From contig NZ_CP047020.1 in the NCBI RefSeq assembly GCF_009796285.1, forward strand, positions 682,001 to 746,000: DNA of 64,000 nucleotides, written 5' to 3'. Positions 1 to 9,399 of the stretch are shown piece by piece. Origin of the DNA: Streptomyces broussonetiae. Lineage in GTDB: Bacteria > Actinomycetota > Actinomycetes > Streptomycetales > Streptomycetaceae. The translations under genes were made by a program, and so were the position numbers. A model generated the notes under the pieces. The model was given only the letters and a program-made list of their open reading frames with translations, was not told the DNA's origin and made no database searches. Each line of letters starts with the position of its first letter. Position 1 is the stretch's first letter.

Positions 1-1
1 T

Positions 2-643
2 CTCGTGGCGAGCGGCAAGGTCCGCTACATCGGATTCTCCGACGTGCCGGCGTGGCGGACCGCCGAGGCTGCCACCCTCGCACAGTTCCGGGGCTGGGCT
101 CCTATCGTCGCGCTTCAGTTGGAGTACTCCCTGCTCGAGCGCTCCTCGGAGGGGGAGCTGATTCCGCTGGCCCAGGCCAAGGGTATGGGCGTGCTGCCGT
201 GGAGTCCGCTGAAGAGCGGCTTCCTGTCCGGCAAGTACTCCAGCGCCCGTACCGGACCGGTCGACACCGCGCGCTCGGCCCTGGTGGGCACCCCGAGCCA
301 GAGCGACTACGTCGTCATCGACGCGCTCAACGAGATCGCCGCCGAGGTCGGTGCCAGCCCGGCCGCTGTCGCCCTGAACTGGGTGAACAACCGCCCCGGC
401 ATCACCTCGACCCTGGTGGGGGCCCGCCGGCTGGCACAGCTGGAGACCAACCTCGACGCGTTCGCCGTCACCCTCACCGACGCCCAGCGCGCGACCCTCG
501 ACGAGGTCTCCGCCCCCACCTTGAACTTCCCCGCCGAGAACAACAGGACGCTCGCCGCCATGCTCGCGTTCGCCGGCGCGACGGTCGACGGCCAGGAAAC
601 CATCGTCTCGCCCCTGCTTCAGGCCAGTGCCACCCGCTACTGA
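2..643 (+). CDS. Aldo/keto reductase, 5'-truncated by window edge
   Basis: This is the C-terminal two thirds of an NADPH-dependent aldo/keto reductase of the (beta/alpha)8 barrel family, which reduces aldehydes or ketones. The reading frame is open from base 2, so the true start lies upstream. Visible family features are GKVRYIGFSD, the QLEYSLLER segment, GVLPWSPLKSGFLSGKY and the late NADPH-binding stretch with a GARRLAQLETNLDAF-type motif. About 213 residues are present against about 330 usual; the catalytic Tyr/Lys tetrad lies in the missing part. An SDR follows 61 bp downstream on the same strand, so the two oxidoreductases may be co-transcribed. The substrate cannot be read from the sequence. 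Confidence 0.9.
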   Translation, partial: LVASGKVRYIGFSDVPAWRTAEAATLAQFRGWAPIVALQLEYSLLERSSEGELIPLAQAKGMGVLPWSPLKSGFLSGKYSSARTGPVDTARSALVGTPSQSDYVVIDALNEIAAEVGASPAAVALNWVNNRPGITSTLVGARRLAQLETNLDAFAVTLTDAQRATLDEVSAPTLNFPAENNRTLAAMLAFAGATVDGQETIVSPLLQASATRY

Positions 644-704
644 CCACTTGTCGCCACCCGCACGCGACGCATACGACGCGACACGACGAATGAAAGAGAC
701 GCAG

Positions 705-1457
705 ATGACCCAGCAGTTCGCAGGCAAGACCGCACTGGTCACCGGCGGCGGATCCGGTATCGGTCGGGCGTCCGCCCTGGCCCTTGCCGCCGAAGGGGCG
801 CTGGTGACGGTCGCGGGCCGCACCGCGGAGACCCTGAAGGAGACGGTGCGCCTGATCGAGGCCGCCGGCGGCTCGGCCCGCCATGTGGTGGCGGACATGA
901 CCGACGAGGCTCAGATCGAGCGTGCCGTCAAGGCCGCGACCGCGGACACCGGCCGCCTGGACATCGCCCTGAACAACGCGGGCTACGACGGCGAGTACCA
1001 GCTCACCAAGGACTACTCCACGGACATGCTCGACCACATGCTCGCCCTCAACGTGCGCGGCGTGTTCCTGTCGATGAAGTACGAGCTCCAGTACATGGTG
1101 GCGCAGGGCTCCGGCGCGATCGTCAACATGTCTTCCGGCGCGGCACTGGTGGGTGTCCCCGGGTTCTCCGGTTACACGGCTACCAAGGCCGCCGAAGTCG
1201 CCATGACCAAGAGCTCCGCCCTCGAGGTCGCACCCCAGGGCATCCGCATCAACGCCGTGTGCCCCGGCCTGGTGGAAACCCCGATGATCGCGGACATGCC
1301 AGCGGAGGACCGGAAGGCGTTCGGCGCTGCCCACCCCCTGGGCCGGATCGCCCGCCCGGAGGAGATCGCCGACGCCGTCGTCTGGCTCGCCTCCGACAAG
1401 TCCAGCTTCGTCACCGGCATCGCACTGCCCGTCGACGGCGGCTACAGCGTCCCGTAG
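705..1457 (+). CDS. Short-chain dehydrogenase/reductase (SDR)
   Basis: A classical NAD(P)-dependent SDR of 250 residues. It has the glycine-rich cofactor motif TGGGSGIG near residue 13, NNAG in the middle, a serine in the VNMSSG stretch and the catalytic YTATK (YxxxK). The C-terminal GIALPVDGGYSVP is typical of the family. The ATG at 705 is chosen because it puts the Rossmann fold at the normal distance and has a purine-rich AAAGAGA a few bases upstream; an in-frame ATG at 690 would add five residues. It probably oxidises or reduces a small alcohol or ketone; the substrate is unknown. A strong hairpin follows the stop. Confidence 0.93.
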   Translation: MTQQFAGKTALVTGGGSGIGRASALALAAEGALVTVAGRTAETLKETVRLIEAAGGSARHVVADMTDEAQIERAVKAATADTGRLDIALNNAGYDGEYQLTKDYSTDMLDHMLALNVRGVFLSMKYELQYMVAQGSGAIVNMSSGAALVGVPGFSGYTATKAAEVAMTKSSALEVAPQGIRINAVCPGLVETPMIADMPAEDRKAFGAAHPLGRIARPEEIADAVVWLASDKSSFVTGIALPVDGGYSVP

Positions 1458-1526
1458 TCACGGGCGAGACGTCGGCGGCGTATGAACCGGCCGACACTGG
1501 ACGCAATGCCGCTCAGCACATTCCCA

Positions 1527-1557
1527 GCCGCCCGGGGTCTGCCCGACCCCGGGCGGC
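1527..1557 (+). terminator. Hairpin terminator after the SDR
   Basis: A perfect 13-bp GC-rich inverted repeat with a 5-base loop (TGCCC) lies 70 bp past the SDR stop. There is no U-run, as is usual for actinomycete terminators. Confidence 0.6.
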
Positions 1558-1627
1558 CGTACCCTGCGGCAAGCAGGCACTTCCCGGACATCCACGCCCA
1601 GTGGTGCTTGTGAATGTCCCACGACCG

Positions 1628-2033
1628 CGGCCATGGAGTCGTAGGCGCCGTGCAGGGAGATGCTGGTCATGTCCCAGTGCCAGCGCGTGGTGTCGATCCC
1701 GAACTCGGCTTTCGCCCTGGCGCCCACCGAGCCGTTGATCTGGGCCAGGTGCGGGGCGATCGCGTGCAGAGCACGGCCGATCCGGTCGTCGTTGAGGAAG
1801 TCCGGGGTGATGCCGAAGACCTCGTCCACCGCCCACTGCTCAGCCCACTTGTTCACCTTGAACATCGGCATCGGCGAGGAGAGCCGGTTGGCGATCAACG
1901 CCTCGATGACTTGTCTGTGGGTGATGTGGGTGACCTCGGTCCGCATCGGACACAGCCCATCGATGATCCCGGCGACGTCCAGACGGCGCAGGAACTGGCC
2001 TCGGGTATTGAGCCGGGCGAGTTGGTCTGACTC
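1628..2033 (-). pseudogene. Remnant of a DUF4277 (IS1634-type) transposase
   Basis: The minus strand encodes about 130 residues that look like the N-terminal DUF4277 part of an IS1634/IS4-group transposase: FLRRLDVAGIIDGLCP, a VIEALIANRLSSP-like motif, LNDDRIGRALHAIAPH and DMTSISLHGAYDSM. The match stops abruptly near 1628 and nothing of the DDE catalytic core is present. The upstream side merges into the left flank of the IS1380-type gene. It is a dead fragment, probably left when a second element inserted. Confidence 0.7.
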
Positions 2034-2116
2034 AGAGTTAGCGAAAGGTGCCTCGTGGCCTGCGAGGATACGAGTGTCGAAGTCGTGTCCGCGCAGAGAG
2101 CAGGTGCACCTTTCTG

Positions 2117-3544
2117 GTGGTGGAGCGTACCGGGTGGGGCCGGCAGCTGTCTGTGACGGCCGACGGGAGGGGGTTGGTTGGGCATGCTGGGGCGGTGCTG
2201 CTGCACCGGGTCGCGGACCGGGTCGGGCTGACCGTCGCGCTCCAGCGACTGTGGCCGGCGGGCGGGAGCGCAACCTGGCGGAACCGTGCGCATGTGCTCC
2301 TCGGCCTGGCCTCGGCGATCGTGCTCGGGGCGACGAACCTGTCCGAGGCCGAGCAGCTCCAGGCCCACCATCAGGCGATCCTCGGCCCGGCCGGGTCTGA
2401 CTCGACCGCGCACCGGCTGCTGGCGGGGATGGACGAGCGGGAACTGGGGCGGATCGCCAGGGCGAGAGCCCGGGTCCGGCGGCACCTCTGGAGCCTGCTC
2501 GCACTGCGACCGGGAGGTTTCCCCTGGCTGGCGGTGGCCGGCAAGGTGCTGACCGGCTGGATCGTGATCGACATCGACGCCACGGTCATCCTGGCCTCCT
2601 CCAAGAAGGAGGGCGCCGCGGCCACCTTCAAGAAGACGTTCGGCTTCCACCCCTTGGCGGCGTGGTGCGCCAACACCCAGGAATCGCTGGCCATGCTGCT
2701 CAGGCCGGGCAACGCCGGATCGAACACGGTCGCCGACCACCTTGCCGTGCTCGCGGACGCGCTTGGGCAGATCCCCGACAGCTCCCGGGCAAAGATCCTG
2801 GTCCGCGTCGACGGCGCGGGCGCCACCCACGAACTGTTGGAGCATCTGGAGAAACTGAACACCGCCCGGCGCACTGTGCGCTACCTGACCGGCTGGACCA
2901 TCACCGCCGACGACGAGCAGGCCATCGCCCACCTGCCCGAGCGGGCGTGGGACGCGCTGCTCGAACAGGACGGCACACCCCACGAAAGCTACGGGGTGGC
3001 GGAGTTGACCGGGCTGAACCAGCGGTCGGGCTGGCCGGACGGGATGCGGCTGTTGGTCCGTCGGGTCAAACCGTCCGGGCGGCAGGTCAAGAAGCTGACC
3101 GCGTTCGAGAAGAAGACCGGCTGGAAGGACTCGGTCGTCGCCACGAACATCCGCCACATGTGGGGCATCGCCGGCTCCCACCAGCCGCAGTGGCTCGATG
3201 CCCTCAGCCGCTCCCACGCCACGGTCGAGGACCGCGTGCGCGGCGACAAGGCGATGGGCCTGCGCAACCTGCCGTCCAAGAAGTGGCAGGTCAACCAGGG
3301 CTGGGTGCTCGCCGCGAACATCGGCCATGACCTGGACTGCTGGGTCCGTCTCCTGGCCCTGCACGACCAGGACGATCTGGTGCGAGCCGAGCCCGACACG
3401 ATGCGGTACCGGATCTACCACCTGCCCGCCCGCCTGGCCCGCCATGCCCGCCGCCGGTGGCTGCGGATCGAACGCACCTGGTCCTGGGCCCACGCGTTCA
3501 CCCTGGCCTGGCAACGGCTAACCGACCTCCCGGACGTCACCTAA
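2117..3544 (+). mobile_element. IS1380-family transposase
   Basis: A full-length transposase of about 475 residues resembling the IS1380 family, which moves its element by DDE chemistry. Family-like features are the N-terminal GRGLVGHAGAVLLHRVADRVGL, the DIDATV segment with the first catalytic Asp near residue 155 (IVIDIDATVILASSKKEGA), a second Asp in LVRVDGAG and the C-terminal LAWQRLTDLP. GTG 2117 is chosen by alignment to the usual start; GTG 2120 is equally possible. I could not identify matching terminal inverted repeats, so element ends are not given. The 235 bp after the stop hold nothing I recognise. Confidence 0.85.
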
Positions 3545-3779
3545 CGCTCCGGCCACCGCCTCGACGAGGACCAGGAAGGAGTGGAAGTGGAACGGCAGGA
3601 CACCGGCCCCGTGGAAGCCGGCGCCCCCGCAGCGTCACGCGACGGCCCGCCCTGATGACCATGGGGACATTACGGGCGAACCGCCGAGTCGATCACCCCA
3701 CGAAGGCAGCTGAAGGATCGAGGCCAACCAGCTGCGACCGACGATTTGAACGCCGACTCCGCCGAAGCCATGCGCCATC

Positions 3780-4037
3780 GTGATCACGGAAAGGGACCGC
3801 GGGTACGAGTACTTCTTCGAAGTCCATTACCCGCTCACCTCTTCGCAGGGATACGACTGTGTTTCGCACAGATACGACTGTGTCATTGACGAAACCCGGC
3901 GGTACATCCACGACTTCGAGGCAGTCGCAGAGCGCACCGCGACGACCATCGACCTCTACCGCGGGATGCTGGAACTGCATCCCGACCGCGTCAACCAGGG
4001 TGCGCTGTGGGGCTCGGCCAGGTCCGCCAAGGGCTGA
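3780..4037 (+). CDS. Small hypothetical protein
   Basis: An 85-residue open frame with no family I recognise. It is acidic and soluble with no signal peptide or membrane segment. Its DNA contains a 13-base direct repeat (GATACGACTGTGT) that duplicates the residues YDCV within 21 bases. No convincing ribosome binding site precedes the ATG. It lies in an IS-disturbed stretch, so it may be a fragment of a larger lost gene or not a gene at all. Confidence 0.3.
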   Translation: MITERDRGYEYFFEVHYPLTSSQGYDCVSHRYDCVIDETRRYIHDFEAVAERTATTIDLYRGMLELHPDRVNQGALWGSARSAKG

Positions 4038-4320
4038 CCGGCCGCTGCGTCGCACGCCGTCATCGACCGGCGCTCCGCCTCAAGGGTGAACCGGGTGGTT
4101 GGAGGCACCGATCGGCGCGGGCGAAATCAGACCCGACATCCAGATGCTTCTGTTGGTGAACTGATCCAGGCTGCGCAGGCCAGGAGACGAACGGGCCACA
4201 GTCTCTACGAAAATTCAGGCGAGGTGACACCAACCCGCCGCAGGGTTACTTTCTGTCCGTAATAGGCAAAATGGCTATGGGCATGTTGTCGCGAGGGCCG
4301 CCACGGAAAGAGATCCGAAA

Positions 4321-4926
4321 ATGTACTGGAGTGCTACGGTCCGCTACGGTCTGCAGCCCGCCCCGGGCGAGCTGGCGTTCGTACAGGACCTGCTCAACAC
4401 ACAGTCCGCCGGAAAGCCGCGCGAACCCGACCTGCTGCAGACCACCGAAGAAGCCAATGACTGGCTCGACCAGGCATTGAAGAGCTGGAGCAGCGAGACC
4501 CACCAGCCCACACCCGCTGTGGAGTTGACGGCCGAGGACGTACGCAGCCTCCGCGACTTCCGCCATGACCTGAACCAGATCCTGCGGGCGCAGGCCGCCG
4601 AGACGGCACCGGAGACCGGCCCGACGGCCTCGCTGATGACCTTGCCCATGGCGTTGCGCCTCGACGAGCACGGGACCATCCAGGCCGAGCCGCGCGGCAC
4701 GGGATGGCGGCAAGTGGCGTCACTCACCCTCATCGAGGCCTATCGGGCACAGTGCACCGACAGTCTGCGCCGCCTGAAAACCTGCCGCAACACCCGCTGT
4801 GCGACTGCCTTCTACGACCGCTCCCGCAACAACAGCGGCGTCTGGCATGACGTCCGCGTCTGCGGCAACGCCGCCAATCTGCGCAACTATCGTGCGCGCA
4901 AGCGGGCTGCTGCCGACCAGGCCTGA
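4321..4926 (+). CDS. CGNR zinc-finger (ABATE-type) putative regulator
   Basis: A 201-residue protein with an N-terminal ABATE-like helical domain (about 1-145) and a C-terminal CGNR zinc finger (about 155-195). The finger shows CRNTRC, then AFYDRSRNNSG and WHDVRVCGN. Two positions differ from the usual pattern: the WC cysteine is a histidine, which can still bind zinc, and CGNR reads CGNA. Proteins of this family are thought to be DNA-binding transcription regulators. ATG 4321 is chosen because it starts just before the conserved helical domain; a GGAAAGAGAT stretch precedes it. The 283 bp upstream contain nothing else recognised. Confidence 0.8.
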   Translation: MYWSATVRYGLQPAPGELAFVQDLLNTQSAGKPREPDLLQTTEEANDWLDQALKSWSSETHQPTPAVELTAEDVRSLRDFRHDLNQILRAQAAETAPETGPTASLMTLPMALRLDEHGTIQAEPRGTGWRQVASLTLIEAYRAQCTDSLRRLKTCRNTRCATAFYDRSRNNSGVWHDVRVCGNAANLRNYRARKRAAADQA

Positions 4927-5343
4927 CAATCGGCTCTCGGTATACCGTCATTCGCCGGACAGCAGCCGGATCGGTGCGTTCTGCAGCAGGCCCGAGCGCA
5001 TGAAGTTCGCACGCGCAGGAACGGCTCTCGGTTGACGCGCACCACCGGCGCAGGCACAGGAGCGGCAGCCCCGGTGGGACACCGTCCCGCCGCCGGGCAT
5101 CCCGGCCCGGAGGCTCCCCCAACGGCCGCCCGCGGACCCGCGCACCCGGATTGCTCGCGCTGAGCGCCGGTATTCGGTCCGCTACGCCAAATTGCGCACT
5201 CACAGAGAGATAGGTATCGTCGCATTGGGTGACGGGATCGGCGTCTGAATCCGTGCCGAATAAGTTCGAGAAAGTACAGGGGGATGCGCTCCCCCGTGCA
5301 CTCTCACCCCTGGAACCAATGGGATGCTCCAAGGAGATCCGCT
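4927..5343 (+). other. Intergenic region, 417 bp
   Basis: No coding pattern, RNA gene or clear hairpin was seen on either strand. It probably carries the promoter of the epoxide hydrolase gene; an AAGGAGATC ribosome binding site lies at its very end (5331-5339). Confidence 0.4.
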
Positions 5344-6669
5344 ATGCCAGACTTCTCCCGGATGTGTTCTCGCCGAAAGTTCATCTACACATCGGCCACT
5401 GCTGGAACCATGGCGGCAACGGGGGCTTTCGGTCTGCAGGCCTTGGATTACCCCGGAAAGCCGGAATCGGCGAGCGGGAGGCAGAGCATTCGCCCCTTCC
5501 GCGTGGGCATCCCGGAGCGCGACCTTGCTGATCTTCGTCGACGCATCATGGCCACCCGGTGGCCCGATCGGGAAACGGTCAACGATCAGTCCCAAGGTGT
5601 CCAACTGGCCACGATGAAAGAACTCGCCCGTTACTGGGGAACAGTCTACAATTGGCGGAATATCGAGGAGAAACTCAACTCGCTACCGCAGTACATGACA
5701 GAGATCGACGGACTCGGCATCCACTTCATCCACGTCCGCTCTCGCCATGCGGACGCGCTCCCCATGATTCTGACCCATGGTTGGCCCGGTTCCATCCTGG
5801 AGTTCTTGAAGGTCATCGGGCCGCTCAGCAACCCAACGGCTCACGGAGGACGCGCCGAGGACGCCTTTCACCTCGTCATACCGTCGATGCCAGGCTACGG
5901 CTTCTCGGAACGGCCGACGAGTACCGGGTGGAACCCCGACCGCATTGCACGCGCCTGGGCCGTGTTGATGGCACGACTGGGGTACAAGAGATATGTCTCC
6001 CAGGGCGGCGACTGGGGCGCTGTGATCTCGGACAAGATGGCGATACAGCAACCCGCGGGACTGCTCGGTATCCATGTCAATTTTCCCGCCACCGTCCCGC
6101 CGGACATCGCCAGGAAACTCGCCTGCGGTGATCCCGTACCAGCCGGCCTGAGCCCAGACGAGAAAGCCGCGTACAACCAGCTGGCCACTTTCTACAAGAC
6201 CGGATCCGGTTACTCGGCCATGATGGTCACCCGTCCACAGACCGAGGGATACGGATTGACGGACTCCCCCGTCGGACTGGCCGCCTGGATGTACGACAAG
6301 TTCGCCGCCTGGACCTACAGCGGCGGCCATCCCGAGCGTGTACTCACCAAGGACGAGATGCTCGACGACATCACGCTCTACTGGGTCACGAACACCGCGA
6401 CTTCTTCCTCGCGTCTCTACTGGGAGAACAACGCCAACAACTTCAACGCCGTGTCGGTATCCATACCGGCTGCCATCACCGTATTCCCCGGAGAGATCTA
6501 CCAGGCGCCACGGAGTTGGGCAACGCGCAGCTACCACGACCTCCGCTACTTCCATCAAGTCCGCAACGGCGGGCACTTCGCAGCCTGGGAAGTGCCGGAC
6601 ATCTTCACAAGCGAACTCCGGGCCGCATTCAGGGATCTGCGCAGCTCACAGGGAGTCACGGGAAAGTGA
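5344..6669 (+). CDS. Secreted epoxide hydrolase, Tat signal
   Basis: An alpha/beta-hydrolase of 441 residues of the microsomal-type epoxide hydrolase family, which opens epoxides to diols through an ester intermediate. The N-terminus carries a twin-arginine signal (SRRKFIY) followed by an Ala/Gly-rich hydrophobic stretch, so export as a folded protein is expected. The epoxide-hydrolase N-terminal domain spans about 50-160. The oxyanion motif HGWPGS, the nucleophile Asp in GGDWGA and the catalytic His in GGHFAAWE are all present. ATG 5344 is chosen for its AAGGAG site 8 bases upstream and because the Tat motif follows. It stands alone between unrelated genes. Confidence 0.9.
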   Translation: MPDFSRMCSRRKFIYTSATAGTMAATGAFGLQALDYPGKPESASGRQSIRPFRVGIPERDLADLRRRIMATRWPDRETVNDQSQGVQLATMKELARYWGTVYNWRNIEEKLNSLPQYMTEIDGLGIHFIHVRSRHADALPMILTHGWPGSILEFLKVIGPLSNPTAHGGRAEDAFHLVIPSMPGYGFSERPTSTGWNPDRIARAWAVLMARLGYKRYVSQGGDWGAVISDKMAIQQPAGLLGIHVNFPATVPPDIARKLACGDPVPAGLSPDEKAAYNQLATFYKTGSGYSAMMVTRPQTEGYGLTDSPVGLAAWMYDKFAAWTYSGGHPERVLTKDEMLDDITLYWVTNTATSSSRLYWENNANNFNAVSVSIPAAITVFPGEIYQAPRSWATRSYHDLRYFHQVRNGGHFAAWEVPDIFTSELRAAFRDLRSSQGVTGK

Positions 6670-6774
6670 TGCCCGGAGCGGTGCGCGACAGCGACTGCTG
6701 TCTGCCCACCGGATGCCGGCCAATTCGGGCCGCGCACATGCCCGACCCGCCTCGGCAGTGGCGGCCGGTCCGTA

Positions 6775-6984
6775 TCACCCCGGGACGGGTTTCCGCTCGG
6801 GGTGTGCCGGGTCGAGGGTGAAGAGAGTGCCGTCGGAGGTCGCCAGCACCAGGGCGCCCTTGTTGAACCACACGGTGGGCAGAAGCCCGCTGTCCACCAT
6901 GCCCATGCCGCCGGCTCCGAGCCGATCGACCAGCTTGTAGCCACCGATGGATCTCGGGTCGTCCTTGTGCAGCGGCACGTGCAA
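6775..6984 (-). pseudogene. Ser/Thr kinase-beta-propeller fusion with most of the gene deleted
   Basis: Sixty-nine residues join the extreme N-terminus of a bacterial Ser/Thr kinase (DPRSIGGYKLVDRLGAGGMG, the glycine-rich ATP loop) directly to the extreme C-terminus of a PQQ/WD40-like repeat domain (ALVLATSDGTLFTLDP). Streptomyces kinases fused to a beta-propeller are normally 600-750 residues, so about 600 residues are missing while the frame is preserved. It cannot be an active kinase because the VAIK lysine and catalytic loop are absent. Confidence 0.65.
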
Positions 6985-7082
6985 ACCCCCTCAGCCGCCC
7001 GGCAGTTCGATGCGCCAGCATACGTAGCGGGAAGGCATCGGCGGCCAGGCCCCTGCGTTCGCAGTCTGGAATCCGGCCGCCT

Positions 7083-7655
7083 TCACAGAAGCGTCACACG
7101 CGCTCTGGTCTCGGGTGACGCCCAGCCGGCAGCGGCACAGTGCCACAGCCAGTAGCCGAGGAGGGCGATCGCGGAGCCGAGGGCGGTCTGTGCCAGGCGT
7201 GCGGCCGCGGTGGAGTCCGCGGGCAGGCCGAGGATGTCGAGCAGGATGACGATGTAGAGGGTGAGGAAGGCGGTGTAGAGCAGGTAGCCGGCGTCGAACA
7301 GGGCATACGCCGTCGCGATGGCGAGCACGGCCGCTGCGCTGAGTCCGACCGGGCCGGGGGCGGCCAGCGCGACCAACGCCGCGGCGCCCGAGCCGACGGC
7401 GGTGCCCAGGGCCCGGCCCACGCTGGGCTGGAGCGTGGCGGTGAAGTCCGGCTTGAGCACCAGGAACACCGTCAGCACCGCCCAGCGTCCTTCGAACATT
7501 CCCGTGGCCTGAACCAGTGCCTCGGCGGCACCCGCCACGACGGCCAGCGGAAGGCGTGGCGCCCTGTCACCGCCGCTCAGAACGCCTACCTGGGTACTGA
7601 ACGGGTACCGCCGCCCCGGCGGCGTGTACCTGTCGGTGGACGCTCCCGAGGACAT
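7083..7655 (-). pseudogene. Fragment of a FUSC-type membrane transporter
   Basis: About 190 residues, of which the central 140 resemble the FUSC/aromatic-acid exporter membrane domain: a WAVLTVFLVLKPDF-like motif followed by PSVGRALGTAVGSG and three or four hydrophobic helices (LVALAAPGPVGL, AAAVLAIATAYALF, LTLYIVILLDIL). Full proteins have two such modules and 500 or more residues. The N-terminal extension has no hydrophobic pattern. I read it as a degraded remnant, though a short half-size protein cannot be excluded. Confidence 0.5.
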
Positions 7656-7708
7656 CGAATGCTCCCTGCCGGCGTCCGGTCTGGGGCCGGACGACGTGGA
7701 CCGCCCCC

Positions 7709-7912
7709 GTGTCGCCCGACACCGCGACGCTCCCGCAGCCCAGCGCGGACCTCCCCATCCACTATCTGAAAGTCACCGACGTGCAGACCGTTCGCGACAT
7801 CGGCACCGCCTGGCTGGGCTCCCGCACTCTGCCGCCGGCGCCACAGCGGTTCCTCGACCACGCACTGAGCGCGACGGCCGCCATGAACGAGGCGTCCGCA
7901 GCACGAGCCTGA
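7709..7912 (+). CDS. Short hypothetical open frame, possible remnant
   Basis: Sixty-seven residues with no recognised domain. The C-terminal half (IGTAWLGSRTLPPAPQRFLDHAL) faintly recalls the tail of a LysR-type effector domain, but this is too weak to name. It sits between two gene fragments and is likely another remnant. Confidence 0.2.
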   Translation: MSPDTATLPQPSADLPIHYLKVTDVQTVRDIGTAWLGSRTLPPAPQRFLDHALSATAAMNEASAARA

Positions 7913-7940
7913 AAGGTCGACGGCGCTGCGACCGCTGCTG

Positions 7941-9266
7941 TCATGATCCCGTGCTGCGCAGGCGCGCCGGCACGGCCCACCACTGGTCCGGGCGGTCCAC
8001 GACCAGGGCGTCCGGCCCGGTCTCGACGTACCGGGCGAGGCGCAGCAGGTAGGCCGCGATGCCTGCCGCGCCCTGCATCCACGCCGTGCCGGGGGGTAGC
8101 AGCGGTGGGTCCTTGCGGTGCTCCAGAAAGCGCCAACGGGCGCCCGTCTCGTCCCTGATGGCCCGGTCCAGCAACGCGTCGCCCATCCTGTGCGCGGCCT
8201 GGAGCAGAATCTGTCTCCTCGCTGGTGCCCGGCAGTCCTGAGCCGCGTCCAGGAGTACGTCTCCGACGCCCGCCGTTCCGCAGCAGCGGCCGTCGTTGTC
8301 CCAGAAGCCGGGCCGGATGCGTTCCGGCAGATCCGAGGTCAGGATCGAGGTCAGACAGCGCTGCCGCAGCGCGTCGACCTCGTGACCCGCCACCTCTGTG
8401 ACCCCCGCGTGGGACAGTGCGGCGAACAGGTGCGAGGTGCCCGCCGGGCCATGGCACCACGTGTACGTCACCGGTTCCACCTCCCGTCTCGACGGCGGAA
8501 TCGTGTGCGGGACGATGAAACCTGCGTCCGCCAACGACCCCACCGAAAGGACGTGCCGGGCGCCCTCCACCGCAGCCTCGACGAAGTCGCTCCGGTCCAA
8601 GGCGGTGCCGGCCACTGCCAGTGCGGCCGCGATCCCGGCGGTTCCGTGGGAGTAGTTCGGCGCCCTCGATGGCCTACCCGGCGTCATGCCCCAGTCGAGG
8701 CCCGCCTCCGTACGATCCGCCGCGCGCAGCAGTGCCTCGCCTCCCAGCGTGGCGATCGCCTCGGTGAACTCGCTGTTCGCCCAGACCGCCGTCATCACCA
8801 CGCCCGCGGTGCCCATCACGACGTCGGTCAGGGGCACGTCGGAAGCCGGTTCGAAATCGAGGGTGGTCTTCCATCCCTCGCTGGTGGCCAGGACGGCGAG
8901 CCGCCGCAGGGCGACCGCTTCCTCGCCCGGGGCGAGGAGTCTGAGTGCCATGGCGTCGCCTGCGAGGCCGTCGTACAACGACGGTTCCGTTCTCTGCCCG
9001 GCCTGTGCCGACAGTCTGCTCACGATGCCTGTCGCCAGTGCTGCTTCCTTCGCGCTCAGCTTCCGGTACTGGGCGATCTCGGCCAGCACCGGGGCCAGGC
9101 CCGCGATCCCCGCGTACAGCGAGTCGCGGTCCTTCGCCGGTGACATGGTTCCCGGACCGTCCTCCGGCACTGTCTCCACCAGCCACGGACCCTCGTCCTC
9201 GCGCACCTGACGCAGCACCCAGGCCCAGGCGGCCTCGCCCACGTCCCGATATACGTCGCCCCTCAC
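7941..9266 (-). CDS. Stand-alone LanC-like protein
   Basis: A 441-residue protein with the seven-repeat alpha-barrel pattern of the LanC/LanC-like family. The repeats are visible as YAGIAGLAPV, YDGLAGDAMAL, VVMGTAGVVM, YSHGTAGIAAAL, CHGPAGTSHLF, CGTAGVGDVLL and MQGAAGIAAYLL. Zinc and catalytic positions read SHG, WCHG and CCG; the last is CHG in true cyclases, so one zinc-ligand histidine is a cysteine here. LanC cyclases add cysteine to dehydroamino acids; LanC-like proteins outside lanthipeptide clusters have other or unknown roles. No precursor or dehydratase adjoins it. The start is GTG 9266. It lies 17 kb from the LanB-like genes, so a link to the cluster is speculative. Confidence 0.82.
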   Translation of the reverse strand: MRGDVYRDVGEAAWAWVLRQVREDEGPWLVETVPEDGPGTMSPAKDRDSLYAGIAGLAPVLAEIAQYRKLSAKEAALATGIVSRLSAQAGQRTEPSLYDGLAGDAMALRLLAPGEEAVALRRLAVLATSEGWKTTLDFEPASDVPLTDVVMGTAGVVMTAVWANSEFTEAIATLGGEALLRAADRTEAGLDWGMTPGRPSRAPNYSHGTAGIAAALAVAGTALDRSDFVEAAVEGARHVLSVGSLADAGFIVPHTIPPSRREVEPVTYTWCHGPAGTSHLFAALSHAGVTEVAGHEVDALRQRCLTSILTSDLPERIRPGFWDNDGRCCGTAGVGDVLLDAAQDCRAPARRQILLQAAHRMGDALLDRAIRDETGARWRFLEHRKDPPLLPPGTAWMQGAAGIAAYLLRLARYVETGPDALVVDRPDQWWAVPARLRSTGS

Positions 9267-9399
9267 CAGGTCACGCTACAACCCGCCGACCGGGCCACCT
9301 GCATCGATCGACAACTGCCGCAGTGAACGTTTTCCCCTTGAGGTTCGGCAGCTTCTTCTGCAACAGCGGCAACAGCGTTTCGGAGGGTTGCTTCGACAC

